Shown: piece by piece, positions 1-10,189 of the stretch
Position numbering within the stretch: the first letter of the stretch is position 1
Layout: every line of letters starts with the position of its first letter
From: Thraustochytrium sp. TN22
Lineage: Eukaryota; Sar; Bigyra; Thraustochytrida; Thraustochytriidae
DNA: 64,000 nt
Assembly: GCA_013306675.1 (NCBI GenBank)
Contig: JABLUY010000148.1
Location: 30,979-94,978 of the forward strand
Direction of reading: 5' to 3'
The notes under the pieces: generated by a model
What the model was told of the DNA's origin: nothing
What the model saw: only the letters and a program-made list of their open reading frames with translations
Database searches by the model: none
Made by a program: the position numbers and the translations under genes

Positions 1-2322
1 TGTGCTGCTCTGCAGCTGCAGTCCGAGTCCGCGTCCGAGCTCGCGCGTCCGAGTCCGAGTCCGAGTCCGAGTCCGAGGCCGAGTCCGGGTCAGCCTGCCA
101 CGACAGTGTCGGTGCCTGCCAAGCCTGCAGCGCGCGACGCGGGGCCGCGGCGGGGTACAGTCAACCGAGTCAATTCGGCCCACAGCAGCAGCTTCCCACA
201 ACCCGCGCTCCGGCGGTGCTGCTATAACTACCTTCCGCTAGCGGGCCCGGCCAGCGGTCTCACTCACAAGCAAATGGCGACTCGGGCTGCACGGTGACGG
301 CGGGGCCGCGTGCGGCGCCCAAGCACGGGCCTCGGGCCTTCGACGCGCGAGAAGTCTCAGGCTGCTGTCACTGCTGTGCGTGCTGTGCTGTAGCGTCACG
401 CATTCCTGGCCAAGGCTTGGCTGCATCCAGCCTGCCTCTTGATTAGTTCTTAGGCTAGGGGGGAAAAATTCACCATCAGATGGATGGATAGATCGATCGA
501 CCGGGCCTGGCTGCCAGGCCAGCTTCCTTCCGTATTGCGTCCCGTGCACGCGCTCGATCAACAATGATCACGCTCGAGCGAGTCGAGCCCCGGCAGTCAA
601 CTCCAGGCGGCAGGCAGCCCGCCGGGCAGCCAGGCAGCAAGCAGCCTCAGCAAGCAAGCAAACACGGCATCGGCGCCTCGCCTCGCCTCGCCTTGCCCTT
701 CGCTCGCTCGCCCGCTCGCGCGAGGCCGGCCTCTCACGCCCGCGGGCGTCCACGCGCCCCGCGCTCCGCATCTGCCGACTTGCCGGGCGGCCCCGGCATC
801 CCGCCCTCGCTGCCCGCGGGGCGCGGCCCGTGCTGACGTCCTCGGCGCTGCGCGGCGCCTGCTAAGCTTGCCGCGAGCTCGACGCGGCGCACGCGCGCCC
901 GCTGCCTGCGCCGCGCTGCCGTGCGTGCAGGCGGAAGACTCGGCGCCGCGCGGCTGCGCGGGCCCGCGGGGTCGAGGCGCACCGGCACACTCGGCTCGGC
1001 GCCCGCCCAGCCCCCGTCGCGTGCGCCGCCCCGTGCGAGCGTGCCGTGCAGTGCGTGCGTGCAGCGCGGTGCGTGCGTGCAGGGAGGGAGGGCCGCCGCG
1101 CCACGCCACCGCGCCGCGCCGCGCCGCGGGCCGGCAGACCTCTAGCGCGTCGCGCCCTGCCGCGCCAGCCAGGCAGGCAGGCAAGGCAGGCAAGGCAGGC
1201 AGTGCGGGCGCCGCTCTCCGCTCTCAGCGAGCGAGCGAGCTAGCTAGCTAGACGGCAAGCAGGGCTCGCAGCCGCGCTCCCTCTACCTCCGCGGCAGCGG
1301 CCGGCGCCGCCGAGGCAGCCTCGGAGCCCGCAAGGCGACCGCCGTCACGGCCACGAGCGCAGGCTAGCTCGCTAGCTAGCTGCGCTCGCCAACCGCTCGG
1401 GCCCTCGCTCCCTCCCTCCCTCTCCTTCTCTCAACTCGTCTCGTCTCGTCTCGTCTCTCTCGCGCACAAGTCGGCGGTCCCGGACGCGGGCTCCGGCTCG
1501 GAGCCGCGCCCCGCCTGCGCTGCTGCTGGCTGGCCGCGGCGGCTGCCGGCGCCGCGCAGACAGAGCGCAGCGCCCTCAGCGCCGCGCCTCGGCCTCGGCC
1601 TCGGACCCGGCCTCGGGCCCGGACTCGGAGGCAGCGCGGTGGCAGCTGGCAGCGGAGGCGGCAGCAGTCACAGCAAGCAGTGCGGCGGCGGCGGCGGCGG
1701 GGACCACCTCCTGAAGCCTCCCTCCAAGAGGCAGCGCGCCGGCGACCTCGGACCGCGCTTTCGAGCTCGAGCTCGAGCTCGAGCGCAGCGCGCCAGCCGC
1801 GCCAGCCGCCGCGCCGGCCGCCGCGCCGGCCGCGCCGGCCGCGTCAGCCGCGCCGGCCGCATCAGCCGCGCCGCGCCCCAGCGTGTCTCTCGCCGCGGCA
1901 TCGAGCCTCGGAGGGAGCTGTGCTCGTGCTCTCTTTCTGCCTGCTAGCTGGAGCTAGCGAGCGAGGGCGAGCGAGCGAGCGAGCGAGCGAGCGAGAGGGG
2001 GCGGCCGCGGCAGCCAGCAAACCAGGTCCAGGCGGAGCGCCGCGGGCAGCGCGCGCGCGTGGGTCGCTCGCGCCGGCGCCGCGGTCTCGCCCGCGCGAGG
2101 CGAGGCGACGCGAGGCCGGGCGGTCACGCCCGCGAGCACGGTATCCGCATCCATCCCCCGCCCGGCGCGGACGCGCATCACGCGCCGTGCCGACACCCGG
2201 AGCCCAGAACGCCGCGGGGCTCGTGTCTCCGGTGTCTCCGGTGAGGCGCGTCGCCAGACTCGCGTAGACCGCCAGCCCGCCAGCGCTGTAGCCACGCGCG
2301 GCTGCGCCCCGTGAAGGACGAG
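1..2322. other. Low-complexity GC-rich 5' flank, no supported gene
   Basis: No protein-like reading frame is convincing here; the open frames are Arg/Ala/Pro-rich artefacts of high GC. Visible structure includes a TCCGAG-type repeat at the left edge (about 30-90), GGCA-type repeats near 1170-1202, CTAG-type repeats near 1238-1250 and 1361-1381, CTCGT repeats near 1434-1457, GAGCTC repeats near 1763-1785, a GCCGGCCGC-rich block near 1800-1870 and GAGC repeats near 1953-1995. The last few hundred bases should hold the promoter and 5' UTR of the RING-Tubby gene, but no defined promoter element could be assigned. Confidence 0.6.
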
Positions 2323-2333
2323 ATGCAGCGCGT

Positions 2334-2370
<37 letters not shown>

Positions 2371-3464
2371 CAGCAGCAGGAGCAGGTGGCCCACATGCTG
2401 GGGCAGCACCGCCATGCGCTGCCCCAGCATGGCGACGCCCAGCAGCAACGGCTGCCGCGCAAGCGCAGCCTGGGCAGCGCCGGCTTCGTGGCCAGGCCGC
2501 CCTCGTGCAAGCGACTCAAGGTGCAGCAGCAGCAGCACCAGCCGCACCAGCACCAGCACCAGCAGGTCGCAACGGCGGACGCGTTCTCGGCGGACGGGAC
2601 CGCGTCGCTGGCGAGCTGCTGCGGCGCCTCGGTCACCTCGGATGCATCGGACGAGTGCTGCTTCATCTGCATGAACGGATTCTCGGCGCGCCGCCCGCGC
2701 GCGCGCATCCCGTGCGCCAACAAGTGCAACCAGCAACCCGTGCACGCCAAGTGCATCTACGAGTGGCGCGAGTGCAAGTCGGGCCGCGTGCAGAGCTCCT
2801 GCCCGCTCTGCCGCGGCCCGCTCGGCGAGGTCGCCTACGTGCCGCGCGACAAGATCGGCTCGCACCGCTTCCGCACCGACCTGGCCGCGCGCCGCCGCTT
2901 CCTCACCTCGCCCGTGCCGCAGCGCGCAGGCGTCGTGCGCTGCTACGTGCGCGCCTTCTGCGCGCAGGGCGTCGCCACGCGCTACGAGCTCTTTTTGCAG
3001 GCGCCCACCACGCAGGCCTATCCGCTTGGCCCGCTGCCCTCGCTCGACGCGCCAAAGTACGGTGACCAGCTGCTCGCCGTCTCCCACAAGAGGCCCGGCG
3101 CCGACGTGTACTCGCGTCACGGCCTCTCGGCGCAGCTCGACGTCTCCCTCGACACCAACCTGCCGCACGCAGCGCCCATCGACCGTGCCTCGCCGCTCTA
3201 CCTCGGCCACGTCGCCAGCTCCCTGCGCGGCCTCGACCACACGCTCTACGCCGCCGATGGCGCCGTCGAGATTGGCGCCGTGCGCTACACGCAGAACCGC
3301 GTCGGCACGGCCGTCGGCCCCCGCCGCATCCACGTCTGCTTCCCGGGCCTCGAGCGCGCGCGTCCGCTCTCTGCGCGCACCTCCAAGGACGCCAAGTCGG
3401 CCACCGCCTCGCTCGGCGCCGCGCCCGCCTCCTGGGATGCCGTCGTGCCGCACCCGGCCACGCC

Positions 3465-3515
<51 letters not shown>

Positions 3516-4344
3516 CGCGCCCTCCACGCCGGCCTCCTCCTCTTCCTCCTCTTCTTCTGCTTCTGCTTCCTCTTCCTCCTCCTCCTCCTCCGCCTCCTCG
3601 CCGGTCGCCGTCCGTGCCGCGATGCCGCAGCACGAACGCCGCCCGGCTTACACGCGGATGCCCTCGGCCTCCTCCATGGCCTCGGCGCTCGCGCCGCACC
3701 GCTCCATGTCCAAGGGCTACCTGCCCGTGGATGCCGCGGCGCGCTCCCCGGAGCGCCCTGAGGATGACGACACGCACTCCGCCGAGGGCGCCGAGGACGA
3801 CGACGACCTCCTCAGCCTCGACGAGGCTGCCCCCGCCTGCAACGAAGACTTGCTTGCGGAGGGCGCCTCCGAGGATGATGAGGACGACGACGAGGATGAC
3901 GACGATGAAGACGACATGCTCGCGGCACGCGACGCGGAGGACGCCGACGCGCGCGCTTGGACCACGCGCCCGCACACGCCCTGCAGCGATCGCGACCGCC
4001 TCGGCGACCGCCTTGGCGCCTCGCTGCGCCGCCACGCTGCTTCGCGCTCCGCGCCGCCTGACGACCACTTCATCTTCGGAGCCAACAAGACGCCTTACTG
4101 GCTGCCCACCATCAACGCCTTCTCGCTCGACTTTTGCGGCCGCGTCACGCTCCCCTCCAACAAGAACTTCCAGCTCATGGTCAACGGGAGCACCGATGTC
4201 GCCCTCCAGTTCGGCAAGGTCTCCGAGAAGGCCGACGCCGAGCTCTTCACGCTCGACGTGTCCTGGCCACTCTCCCCGCTTCAGGCCTTTGGGGTCGCGC
4301 TCTCCGCCTGCGACCGCAAGCTCCTCTGTTCTGCAACGCCCTGA
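2323..4344 (+). CDS. RING-type zinc finger + Tubby C-terminal domain protein
   Basis: Encodes 673 aa. The ATG at 2323 is chosen; a GTG four codons upstream is not expected to initiate in a eukaryote. A polyQ tract lies just after the start. Residues about 113-163 form a RING-like finger (CFIC, CANKC, VHAKC, CPLC). A Tubby C-terminal domain follows: an early part ending in the hallmark GPRRIHVCFPG near 332-343, then an insertion of roughly 240 residues (polyQ near 381-398, Ser-rich, acidic), then the C-terminal part from about 583 with FCGRVTLPSNKNFQL, LQFGKV and the terminal LQAFGVALS...KLLC strand/helix. Tubby domains bind phosphatidylinositol 4,5-bisphosphate; a RING suggests E3 ubiquitin ligase activity. 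Inference: a membrane-tethered E3, analogous to plant F-box-Tubby proteins but with a different ligase module. Domain calls are strong; function is inferred. Confidence 0.85.
2335..2367 (+). repeat. CAG repeat (polyQ) at the N-terminus of the RING-Tubby gene
   Basis: A near-pure CAG run encodes about 11 Gln, followed by Gln/Glu-rich sequence. A second CAG run at about 3464-3514 in the same gene encodes another polyQ tract inside the Tubby domain insertion. Confidence 0.9.
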
Positions 4345-4536
4345 TCTTGGACACCCTCTCATTTTCCACACACGCACACCAACATACTTACATACATGAA
4401 TTCTACGCGATCCTGTTTGAAGATATTCTTTCTCTCCGATCATACTTTCGTACATGGGCGAGCACCGTGACCGACGTGTGGTACCAGCCCCCCCCCCCTC
4501 AAAAAAGAAGCCATCCCATCCCAGCCCAGGCTTGAC

Positions 4537-5271
4537 TCACACCGGCGGGCCCGGGCTATAGCTTGGCCACGACAGCGCCGCACTCTGGAAGCATGCCCGG
4601 CAGTGCCGCACCGGTTTCAAGTAGCCCAGCTGCGGAATTGGCTTGGAGTTGTTGCGCGGCGCGCAGCTCGCGCACACCACACGCCCGCACTTGCGGCAGT
4701 GGTGCCGTCGCACCACCAAGGTGAACCCGCGTCCACACAGCATGCACACCGGCGCCACCTCGTCCGGCACCCAGGGCCGCTCCAGGTCCTCCGAGCTTGC
4801 GCCAAACCCGGCGCTCGCGGCGCGCTCCAGCTGCCGCGCCACCACGGCGCGCTGCGTGCGCTGCACGGCCTCTGCCTCTTCCACCGTCAGCATCTCCGGC
4901 TCCGTCGCCGTCGGGTCCACCTCGCGCCGCCGCACCAGCAGCTTGCGCAGCTGCGCCGCCTCCACGCCCAGGTACCGCTCCGCGCCGCTGCTCGCCGCGC
5001 CGCGCCGCTCGAAGAAGTCATTCACGAACGCGTTCGACGACGCGCGCATGCTCGCCAGCTCCTCCTCTTTCCACGTGTCCAGCCGCAACGACCGCACGAA
5101 CGAGATGCCCACGCCGAGCCCGCGGTGCCGCCCGGCGCACTCCAGGCACAGCAGCACGCCGTACGTCACCGACGCCCACGCCGGCCCGGCCGCGCCGCAG
5201 TCCACGCACGACCCGTTGCCCTCGCGCGCGCCCAGCTCCGCCAGCTCCGCGCCGCCCAGCGCGCGCGCCAT
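4537..5271 (-). CDS. ArfGAP + FYVE zinc finger protein
   Basis: 244 aa from the ATG at 5271. The frame stays open to 5667, but the upstream part is repeat-derived (GGCA repeat translated), so this start is preferred; it puts the ArfGAP domain near the N-terminus as usual. ArfGAP finger: C22, C25, C42, C45 with exact CX2CX16CX2CX4R spacing and the catalytic arginine finger R50. FYVE domain about 167-228: WVPD (WxxD), RRHHCRKC (RRHHCR) and the final HCRAC pair, all intact. Expected role: GTP hydrolysis on Arf-family GTPases at PI3P-positive endosomes. It converges on the RING-Tubby gene (192 bp between stops) and diverges from the MCMBP gene. ArfGAPs are usually paired with PH, ankyrin, SH3 or coiled-coil modules, so a short ArfGAP-FYVE protein is an uncommon arrangement. 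Confidence 0.85.
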   Translation of the reverse strand: MARALGGAELAELGAREGNGSCVDCGAAGPAWASVTYGVLLCLECAGRHRGLGVGISFVRSLRLDTWKEEELASMRASSNAFVNDFFERRGAASSGAERYLGVEAAQLRKLLVRRREVDPTATEPEMLTVEEAEAVQRTQRAVVARQLERAASAGFGASSEDLERPWVPDEVAPVCMLCGRGFTLVVRRHHCRKCGRVVCASCAPRNNSKPIPQLGYLKPVRHCRACFQSAALSWPSYSPGPPV

Positions 5272-5307
5272 CGCGCCGCCGCCGTCTGCCCGTGCCCGCG
5301 CCGCCGC

Positions 5308-5355
<48 letters not shown>

Positions 5356-5588
5356 TTCGGGGTCTGCTCGCGCGCGCGGGACGGGACGCGCGGCCTCCTC
5401 TCCTCGCGCGCTCGTCAGCGCACCTCGAGCGCGCGCCGCGAGCGGCTCGAGATCCTCATCTCGGCCCGCCTCGGCCCTCCGCGCCGCCGCGGCCTCTGCG
5501 CCGCCGCCGCCGCTGCCGCCGCCGCCGCCGCGGCCTCCGCCGCCGCCCGCGCGCGCGCGCTCGAGCTCCGCGCCGCGAGGTCCAACGG

Positions 5589-5628
<40 letters not shown>

Positions 5629-5718
5629 CGCCAGCCAAGGCTCGACTCGGCATGCGGCAAAGACCAAACCTAACCACCGCTCTAGCTAGTCTAACTTGAA
5701 CCCCGCGCACGCGACAGG
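5272..5718. promoter_or_regulatory. Divergent promoter region between ArfGAP-FYVE and MCMBP genes, with GGCA repeat
   Basis: 447 bp between two divergent ATGs. It contains GCCCGC and GCCGCC low-complexity blocks and a clean GGCA tetranucleotide array at about 5587-5629, roughly 90 bp upstream of the MCMBP ATG. No TATA-like element is evident. Confidence 0.5.
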
Positions 5719-6364
5719 ATGGACGACGACCTGCGCGCGCGCGCGCGGGAGCGGCCGCTCGAGGCCGTGGACGAGCGCTTCGCGGCGCGCGCTGCGCAGC
5801 TGCAGGACGCGGCCGCCGCGGACCGCAAGGCGACGCTCCTGCGCGAGGCCGCAGAGGGCTCATGGGGCGCCGCAGACCTGCTCAGCGAGGAGGCGCTCTT
5901 CGACGCCAGGGCGCTGGAGACCATCCCTTGGCTCACGCGCGCTGCGCTGCGCTCCGGCAAGCTGCGCTTTGGTGGCCTCGTGCGCTACCAGGCCATGGTG
6001 CAGGACACCTTCGACCCGGAGTACTACGACTGCGTCGTTGACGCGCCCGGCCGTGGGCTCTGCACGCTCAAGTACCGCGAGTTCGACCCGGCCGCCATGC
6101 CCGCTACCGCCAGCACCGACGTGGACACCTCCGGCCTGGCCGAGCGCCTCCCGGTGTTTTGCGTCCCGGTGCCCGGCGAAGCCGCTTGGCACCGCGCCGC
6201 GCGCCTGGCCACCGGGCCCGAGTCCGCCACGCCCGCCGCCACTGCCTCTGCGCCGGCGCGTGTCAACCGCAAGCGCGTCGCGCTCGACGCGCCCCAGGAC
6301 GAGGCCGCCGCGCCCAGTACCGAGGCCGAGGTCGCAGAGGAGCGCAACGCCAAGCGGCCCAACC

Positions 6365-6398
<34 letters not shown>

Positions 6399-7647
6399 TG
6401 CCATGGACGAGGACGGAGGAAGCCAGGTGCAGCACGGTGATGACGACGCCAACATTGTCACGCGCGTGCTGGCGGCGCTCGACACGGGCGACTCCGACGA
6501 CCTGCCTTGCATCCTAAAGGTCTATGACGAGGCCGCGCAGTCCGTCAAGGTTGGTCAGCTCGTCGAGGTCGTCGGCGTTCTGGCGCACGCGCCCGAGGCC
6601 GGCGTCGCCGACGAGGACGTCGCCGATGACTTCATGCGCCTCGAGATCGCCGCTCGCCGCCCCCCCGCCGCCATGGTGCCCAGAATTCACTGCCTGGCGC
6701 TGCGCACGCCGCCGCACGCCGCGACGCCCGCCGCGCTCGACGATGCGAGCATCGCTGCGCGCCGCGAGGCCGTGCTTGCGCGCCTGGCTGCCGCCCTACA
6801 GGGCGACCGCCTGGCCGCCGAGTACGCCCTGCTCTGGGCGCTCTCGTCCTGCGTGGCGCGCCAGGCCGGCGCGCCGGACGCGCGCCCGGTCGGCAAGCTC
6901 GCGCTCGCGCTCGCGCGCGCGCCCGAGGGCTCCAGCGAGCTCCCGGCCGCGCTCGAGGCCGTGCTGGCCAACGTGCTGCCTCGCACGCGCGCCGTGCACC
7001 TGCGTGTCAAGGACCTCTGCGGCGCCTGTCTCTTCCCCAAGAAAGACTACGAGACCAACCGTCTGGCCGCCGCGCCGCTGCAGCTCTGCCCCGGCACCCA
7101 CGTGCTGCTGGACGAGACAACGCTCGACGCTGGCACGCTCGACGACCAGGGCGTGCGCAACATGCAGGCGCTGCACAAGCTGGCGCAGCAGCAAAAGCTC
7201 CAGTATGACTTCCAGTACTTTGCCTGCGACTGGGACGTCGACACGCCCGTGCTCATCCTCACCTCCAACCGTGCGCCGCTCGTCGAGGGCGCGGACTGTG
7301 TCCTGGCCTTGCAGCCGGCCGCCAGTCCCAAGCCCAGCCCGCGCTCCGATGCGAGCATCTCAGACGACGAGGTGCGGGACTATGTGGCTGCCGTGCGCGC
7401 GCGCGTCGCGGGCGCTGACGCCGCAGCCGCAGCCTTTGGCGTCAGCGAGGACCTCGGCAAGCTCATCGAGCAGACCTACGTGGCGGAGCGCCAGCGCGAC
7501 CCCAAGCGTGTGCAAGCCGAGTCACTCGACCTCTGGCTCACGCTCGCGAGACTCTGGGAGAAGAGCCACGGCCGTGACAACCTCACCGAGCAGGGTTGGC
7601 GCACCGTCATGGACATGGAGCGTCAGCGCCTCGCACGGAGCATCTGA
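5719..7647 (+). CDS. MCMBP: MCM-binding protein (MCMBP/ETG1 family)
   Basis: 642 aa, ATG at 5719, essentially the family's usual length. MCMBP binds MCM2-7 helicase subunits and helps assemble or unload the complex around S phase, in the nucleus. Family signatures: an N-terminal segment reading IPWL...LVRYQAMVQDTFDPEYY near residues 75-107, and a C-terminal degenerate AAA-like module with THVLLDETTLDAGTLDDQGVRNMQAL and YDFQYFACDWDVDTPVLILTS. A linker carries a basic RKRVALD-type patch and a run of 13 alanines encoded by GCC repeats near 6370-6402. Single exon. The 3' end converges on a transporter gene across 311 bp that hold tandem repeats. Confidence 0.9.
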
Positions 7648-7655
7648 TTCAAAGA

Positions 7656-7735
7656 GGTGAGCATCGGAGTAGCAGGTGAGCATATCGGAGCAGCAGGTGA
7701 GCATCGGAGCAGCAGGTGAGCATATCGGAGCAGCA
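7656..7735 (+). repeat. Alternating 19/21-bp tandem repeat, four copies
   Basis: Four head-to-tail units start at 7656, 7675, 7696 and 7715. Units 1 and 3 are 19 bp; units 2 and 4 are 21 bp because of an extra AT, so the pattern is also a 40-bp unit present twice. Each unit begins GGTGAGCAT, resembling a 5' splice site. The array starts nine bases after the MCMBP stop codon, in the probable 3' UTR. Confidence 0.9.
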
Positions 7736-7784
7736 GGGGTACGAGAGCGAGCGTGCGTGCGAGCGAGCGTGCGAGCGAGCGAAC

Positions 7785-7811
7785 GAGAGAGAGAGAGAGA
7801 GAGAGAGAGAA
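7785..7811 (+). repeat. GA dinucleotide repeat
   Basis: An uninterrupted GA run between the convergent MCMBP and transporter genes, preceded by GAGC/GTGC repeats from about 7741. No gene overlaps it. Confidence 0.85.
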
Positions 7812-7958
7812 AGATTTCGAGACAAGTTCGGTGTAGCCTACGTACTAAATTCACAATGTCGCCGTCATGTGCGTTCCATGATCGGCTCCGGCAGGAGCAA
7901 GCGTGAACACGATGAGTTTTGGATTTCAGAGTAAGATGAGTTTTGCATTTCGCTCCAA

Positions 7959-9560
7959 TCACCGGGCGCCCGTCGGCTCCGGCAGGAGCCAAGCGGACAG
8001 TGCCCCAAATAGCATGGCGAGCGAGGCGGACACAAGCACCGTGGCAACGCGGCCCAGGTCACCCGAGTCGTCGCCAGCAGACGCCAGCACGACGCCGTTG
8101 AAAACGTTGGCCAGCACGCTGCCGACGCGGCCGCACGCCGTACCCAAGCCGAGCCCCGTCCCACGCAGCGCAGACGGAAAGGACTCGGCCGAGAACACGT
8201 CAAAGGCGTTCCACGTACATGCCGCGAAGCAGTTGAAGAGCGCCGCAAAGACCTGTACGTACAGACGGCTCCTCGTGTTGAGTGCAAAGAGCAGCGCCGA
8301 AATGCACGCCAGCATCATGGCGCCCGCCGTTGTGTACCGCCGGCCCAGGCGGTCCACCAGGACGGCCGCCGCGCCCAGGCCCGGCAGCGTCGCCACCGTG
8401 TAAAAGATGGTCGTCGCATACGGGTCAGAAAAGTGCACCCGGCTAAAGAGGTCCGAGATCCACGACGAAATCCCGTAGTGCGCAAAGCTCAAGAAGAAGT
8501 AGATGCTCGCCACCAGCAGCGTCGTGCGGCGCGTCGCCCGCGAGCCGAACAGACGGCCCAGGTTGTGCAGCGCTGCGGCGGCCGCCGGTTCGGGCGCGGC
8601 GCCACAGGACGCCGCGCGCTCCGCGGCCGCGCGGTCCACGGCGTCGGCAATTTCGCGCTCCAGGCGCGCCGCTGCCTCCGCGTCCACGGTGCGCCGCGAT
8701 CGCGCAAAACGCAGCAGGACGTCGCCGGCCTCGTCGGCGCGTCCCGCCGCCCACAGCAGCACGGGCGACTCCTCGAGCCTCCACAGGCTGAGAAGCGCCG
8801 CAGCCAGCGCCGGCACGGCCACCAGCGCGGCGAAGAGCGGCCAACGCTCGCCGCCGCCCTCACCGCGCAGCAGCACGTAGGCGCACAGGCTCGTGTACAG
8901 AACGCCGACCGACCAAAAGGCAGCCACGGCGTTGATGAAGAGCGAGCGGCTCGCGTTCGGCCCGATCTCGGACGCCAGCGCAAAGGCCGACGGCACCGAC
9001 CCGCCCACGCCCACGCCGCCCACGAAGCGGAACAGCACGAGCCAGGGGGTCTGCAGCGCGGCCGGCAGCGCCGGCGTCAGCGCAGACACCAGCGCCGCGC
9101 CGGCATTCACCGCCAGCGACAGGGTCAGGAGCGGCTTGCGGCCCAGCCGGTCGCCCAGGGCGCCGCTCGCCAGCCCGCCCAGCAGCATGCCTGCGAAGAC
9201 GGCCGAGGTCAGCAGCGAGCTCCACACCGCCAGCTCGTCGATCGGCTTGCCGCTCACCGGGTCCCTGTACACCGTCACAATGTACCCGATCGCCAGCACC
9301 TCCACGGCGTCCGCTGCGTTCGCCAGGCCCAGCACGCCCACGCACTGCCACTGGCGCGCGCCCGTCCCCACCAGCTCCAGCAGCCTGCGCGCCTCGTCCT
9401 TGCTCGCCGCGTCGCCGCCATCCTGCGCCACGCCCTGCAGCTCCGTCTCTGCGCCCAGCAGCCGTCGGTCCTCCTCCTCCATGGCCTCCGCCCCCGCCTG
9501 CGCCTGCGCCTGCGTCTGCGCCCGCTCCTCGTACCTGCGCTGCGTCCCCTGCGCCGCCAT
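7959..9560 (-). CDS. MFS transporter, SV2/SVOP-like (sugar porter superfamily)
   Basis: 533 aa from the ATG at 9560; upstream in-frame sequence is compositionally biased and lacks a better start. About twelve hydrophobic segments. The first half has the MFS A-motif GALGDRLGRKPLL between TM2 and TM3, then RFVGGVGVGGSVPSAFA; the second half repeats it as LVDRLGRRYTTAG. A long hydrophilic loop lies between TM6 and TM7, and the ESFPSALRGTGLG segment near TM10-11 resembles SVOP/SV2-type organic-ion transporters. Such proteins move organic ions or sugars across plasma or vesicle membranes; the substrate cannot be told from sequence. A Gln/Ala-rich cytoplasmic N-terminus precedes TM1. Divergent from the sulfotransferase gene. 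Confidence 0.85.
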   Translation of the reverse strand: MAAQGTQRRYEERAQTQAQAQAGAEAMEEEDRRLLGAETELQGVAQDGGDAASKDEARRLLELVGTGARQWQCVGVLGLANAADAVEVLAIGYIVTVYRDPVSGKPIDELAVWSSLLTSAVFAGMLLGGLASGALGDRLGRKPLLTLSLAVNAGAALVSALTPALPAALQTPWLVLFRFVGGVGVGGSVPSAFALASEIGPNASRSLFINAVAAFWSVGVLYTSLCAYVLLRGEGGGERWPLFAALVAVPALAAALLSLWRLEESPVLLWAAGRADEAGDVLLRFARSRRTVDAEAAARLEREIADAVDRAAAERAASCGAAPEPAAAAALHNLGRLFGSRATRRTTLLVASIYFFLSFAHYGISSWISDLFSRVHFSDPYATTIFYTVATLPGLGAAAVLVDRLGRRYTTAGAMMLACISALLFALNTRSRLYVQVFAALFNCFAACTWNAFDVFSAESFPSALRGTGLGLGTACGRVGSVLANVFNGVVLASAGDDSGDLGRVATVLVSASLAMLFGALSAWLLPEPTGAR

Positions 9561-10189
9561 GCCCGTCTGCTGCCGCCTCCGCTCGGCGCCTCGCCGCGAG
9601 GGCCCGCCGGCCTCACTGAGCTCGCCCGCCTGGAAGCCTGCTCGTCGCCGCGCGCCCGGCGCCGGGCTCGCCTCGCCTCGCCCGCCTCGCGGAGGCCGCC
9701 GGGGCCGCGTCGGCGCGGGCGCAGCGGGGGGTTCTGCCCGCGCCTCGCCGGGCTTGGATGATGGACTCAGCCTCGTAGGCCTGCCGAGCCCCGCCCAGCC
9801 CGTCATGGCGGTCCCTCCACGCCTGGGCGGCGGGGCGGGCGGGCGGGAGCCAAGCTTCTGCAGTCCGCGCTGCCAGGCTCGGCTCGGCTCGGCTCGTGGC
9901 GTGGCGTGGCGTGGCCCAGGTCGAACCGCGCTCGCGGGCTGCACTGCAGAGCCAAGTCGAGCTGGAGGAGGGCAACAGAATCGTGGGCTCGCCCGAGGGC
10001 CACTGAGGCGCGCGAGACCGCCCTGTGGCCGCCGCAAGGCTTGTGCCCGCGCAGGCTGCGGCGGTGCGTCAGGGCGCCGACTTCGCTCCGATCGGTGTCG
10101 GGGCTGCGCGCAGTCCCTAACCAGCTAGAGAGCTGCTCGCTGCTCGCGGAGCAGACGCGCTTCTTGTTGAGATAGAAGCCTGCGCCAGC
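9561..10189. promoter_or_regulatory. Divergent promoter region, SVOP-like transporter / sulfotransferase
   Basis: 629 bp between divergent ATGs. It includes short direct repeats of GGCTC (about 9880-9896) and GGCGT (about 9896-9914). No coding frame was accepted. Confidence 0.5.

Noticed and set aside
1954-4455. Long minus-strand open frame (833 codons) opposite the RING-Tubby gene
   Set aside because: Arg/Ala/Val-rich translation with no domain; it mirrors a GC-rich gene whose sense frame has clear RING and Tubby motifs.
5272-5667. Extended N-terminus for the ArfGAP-FYVE protein
   Set aside because: Mostly translation of GGCA and GCC repeats (LPACLPACLPA...); the ArfGAP domain begins right after the internal ATG.
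7656-7735. Regular repeats that could suggest a CRISPR array
   Set aside because: Units are head-to-tail without spacers, in a eukaryotic gene 3' flank; a minisatellite explains them.
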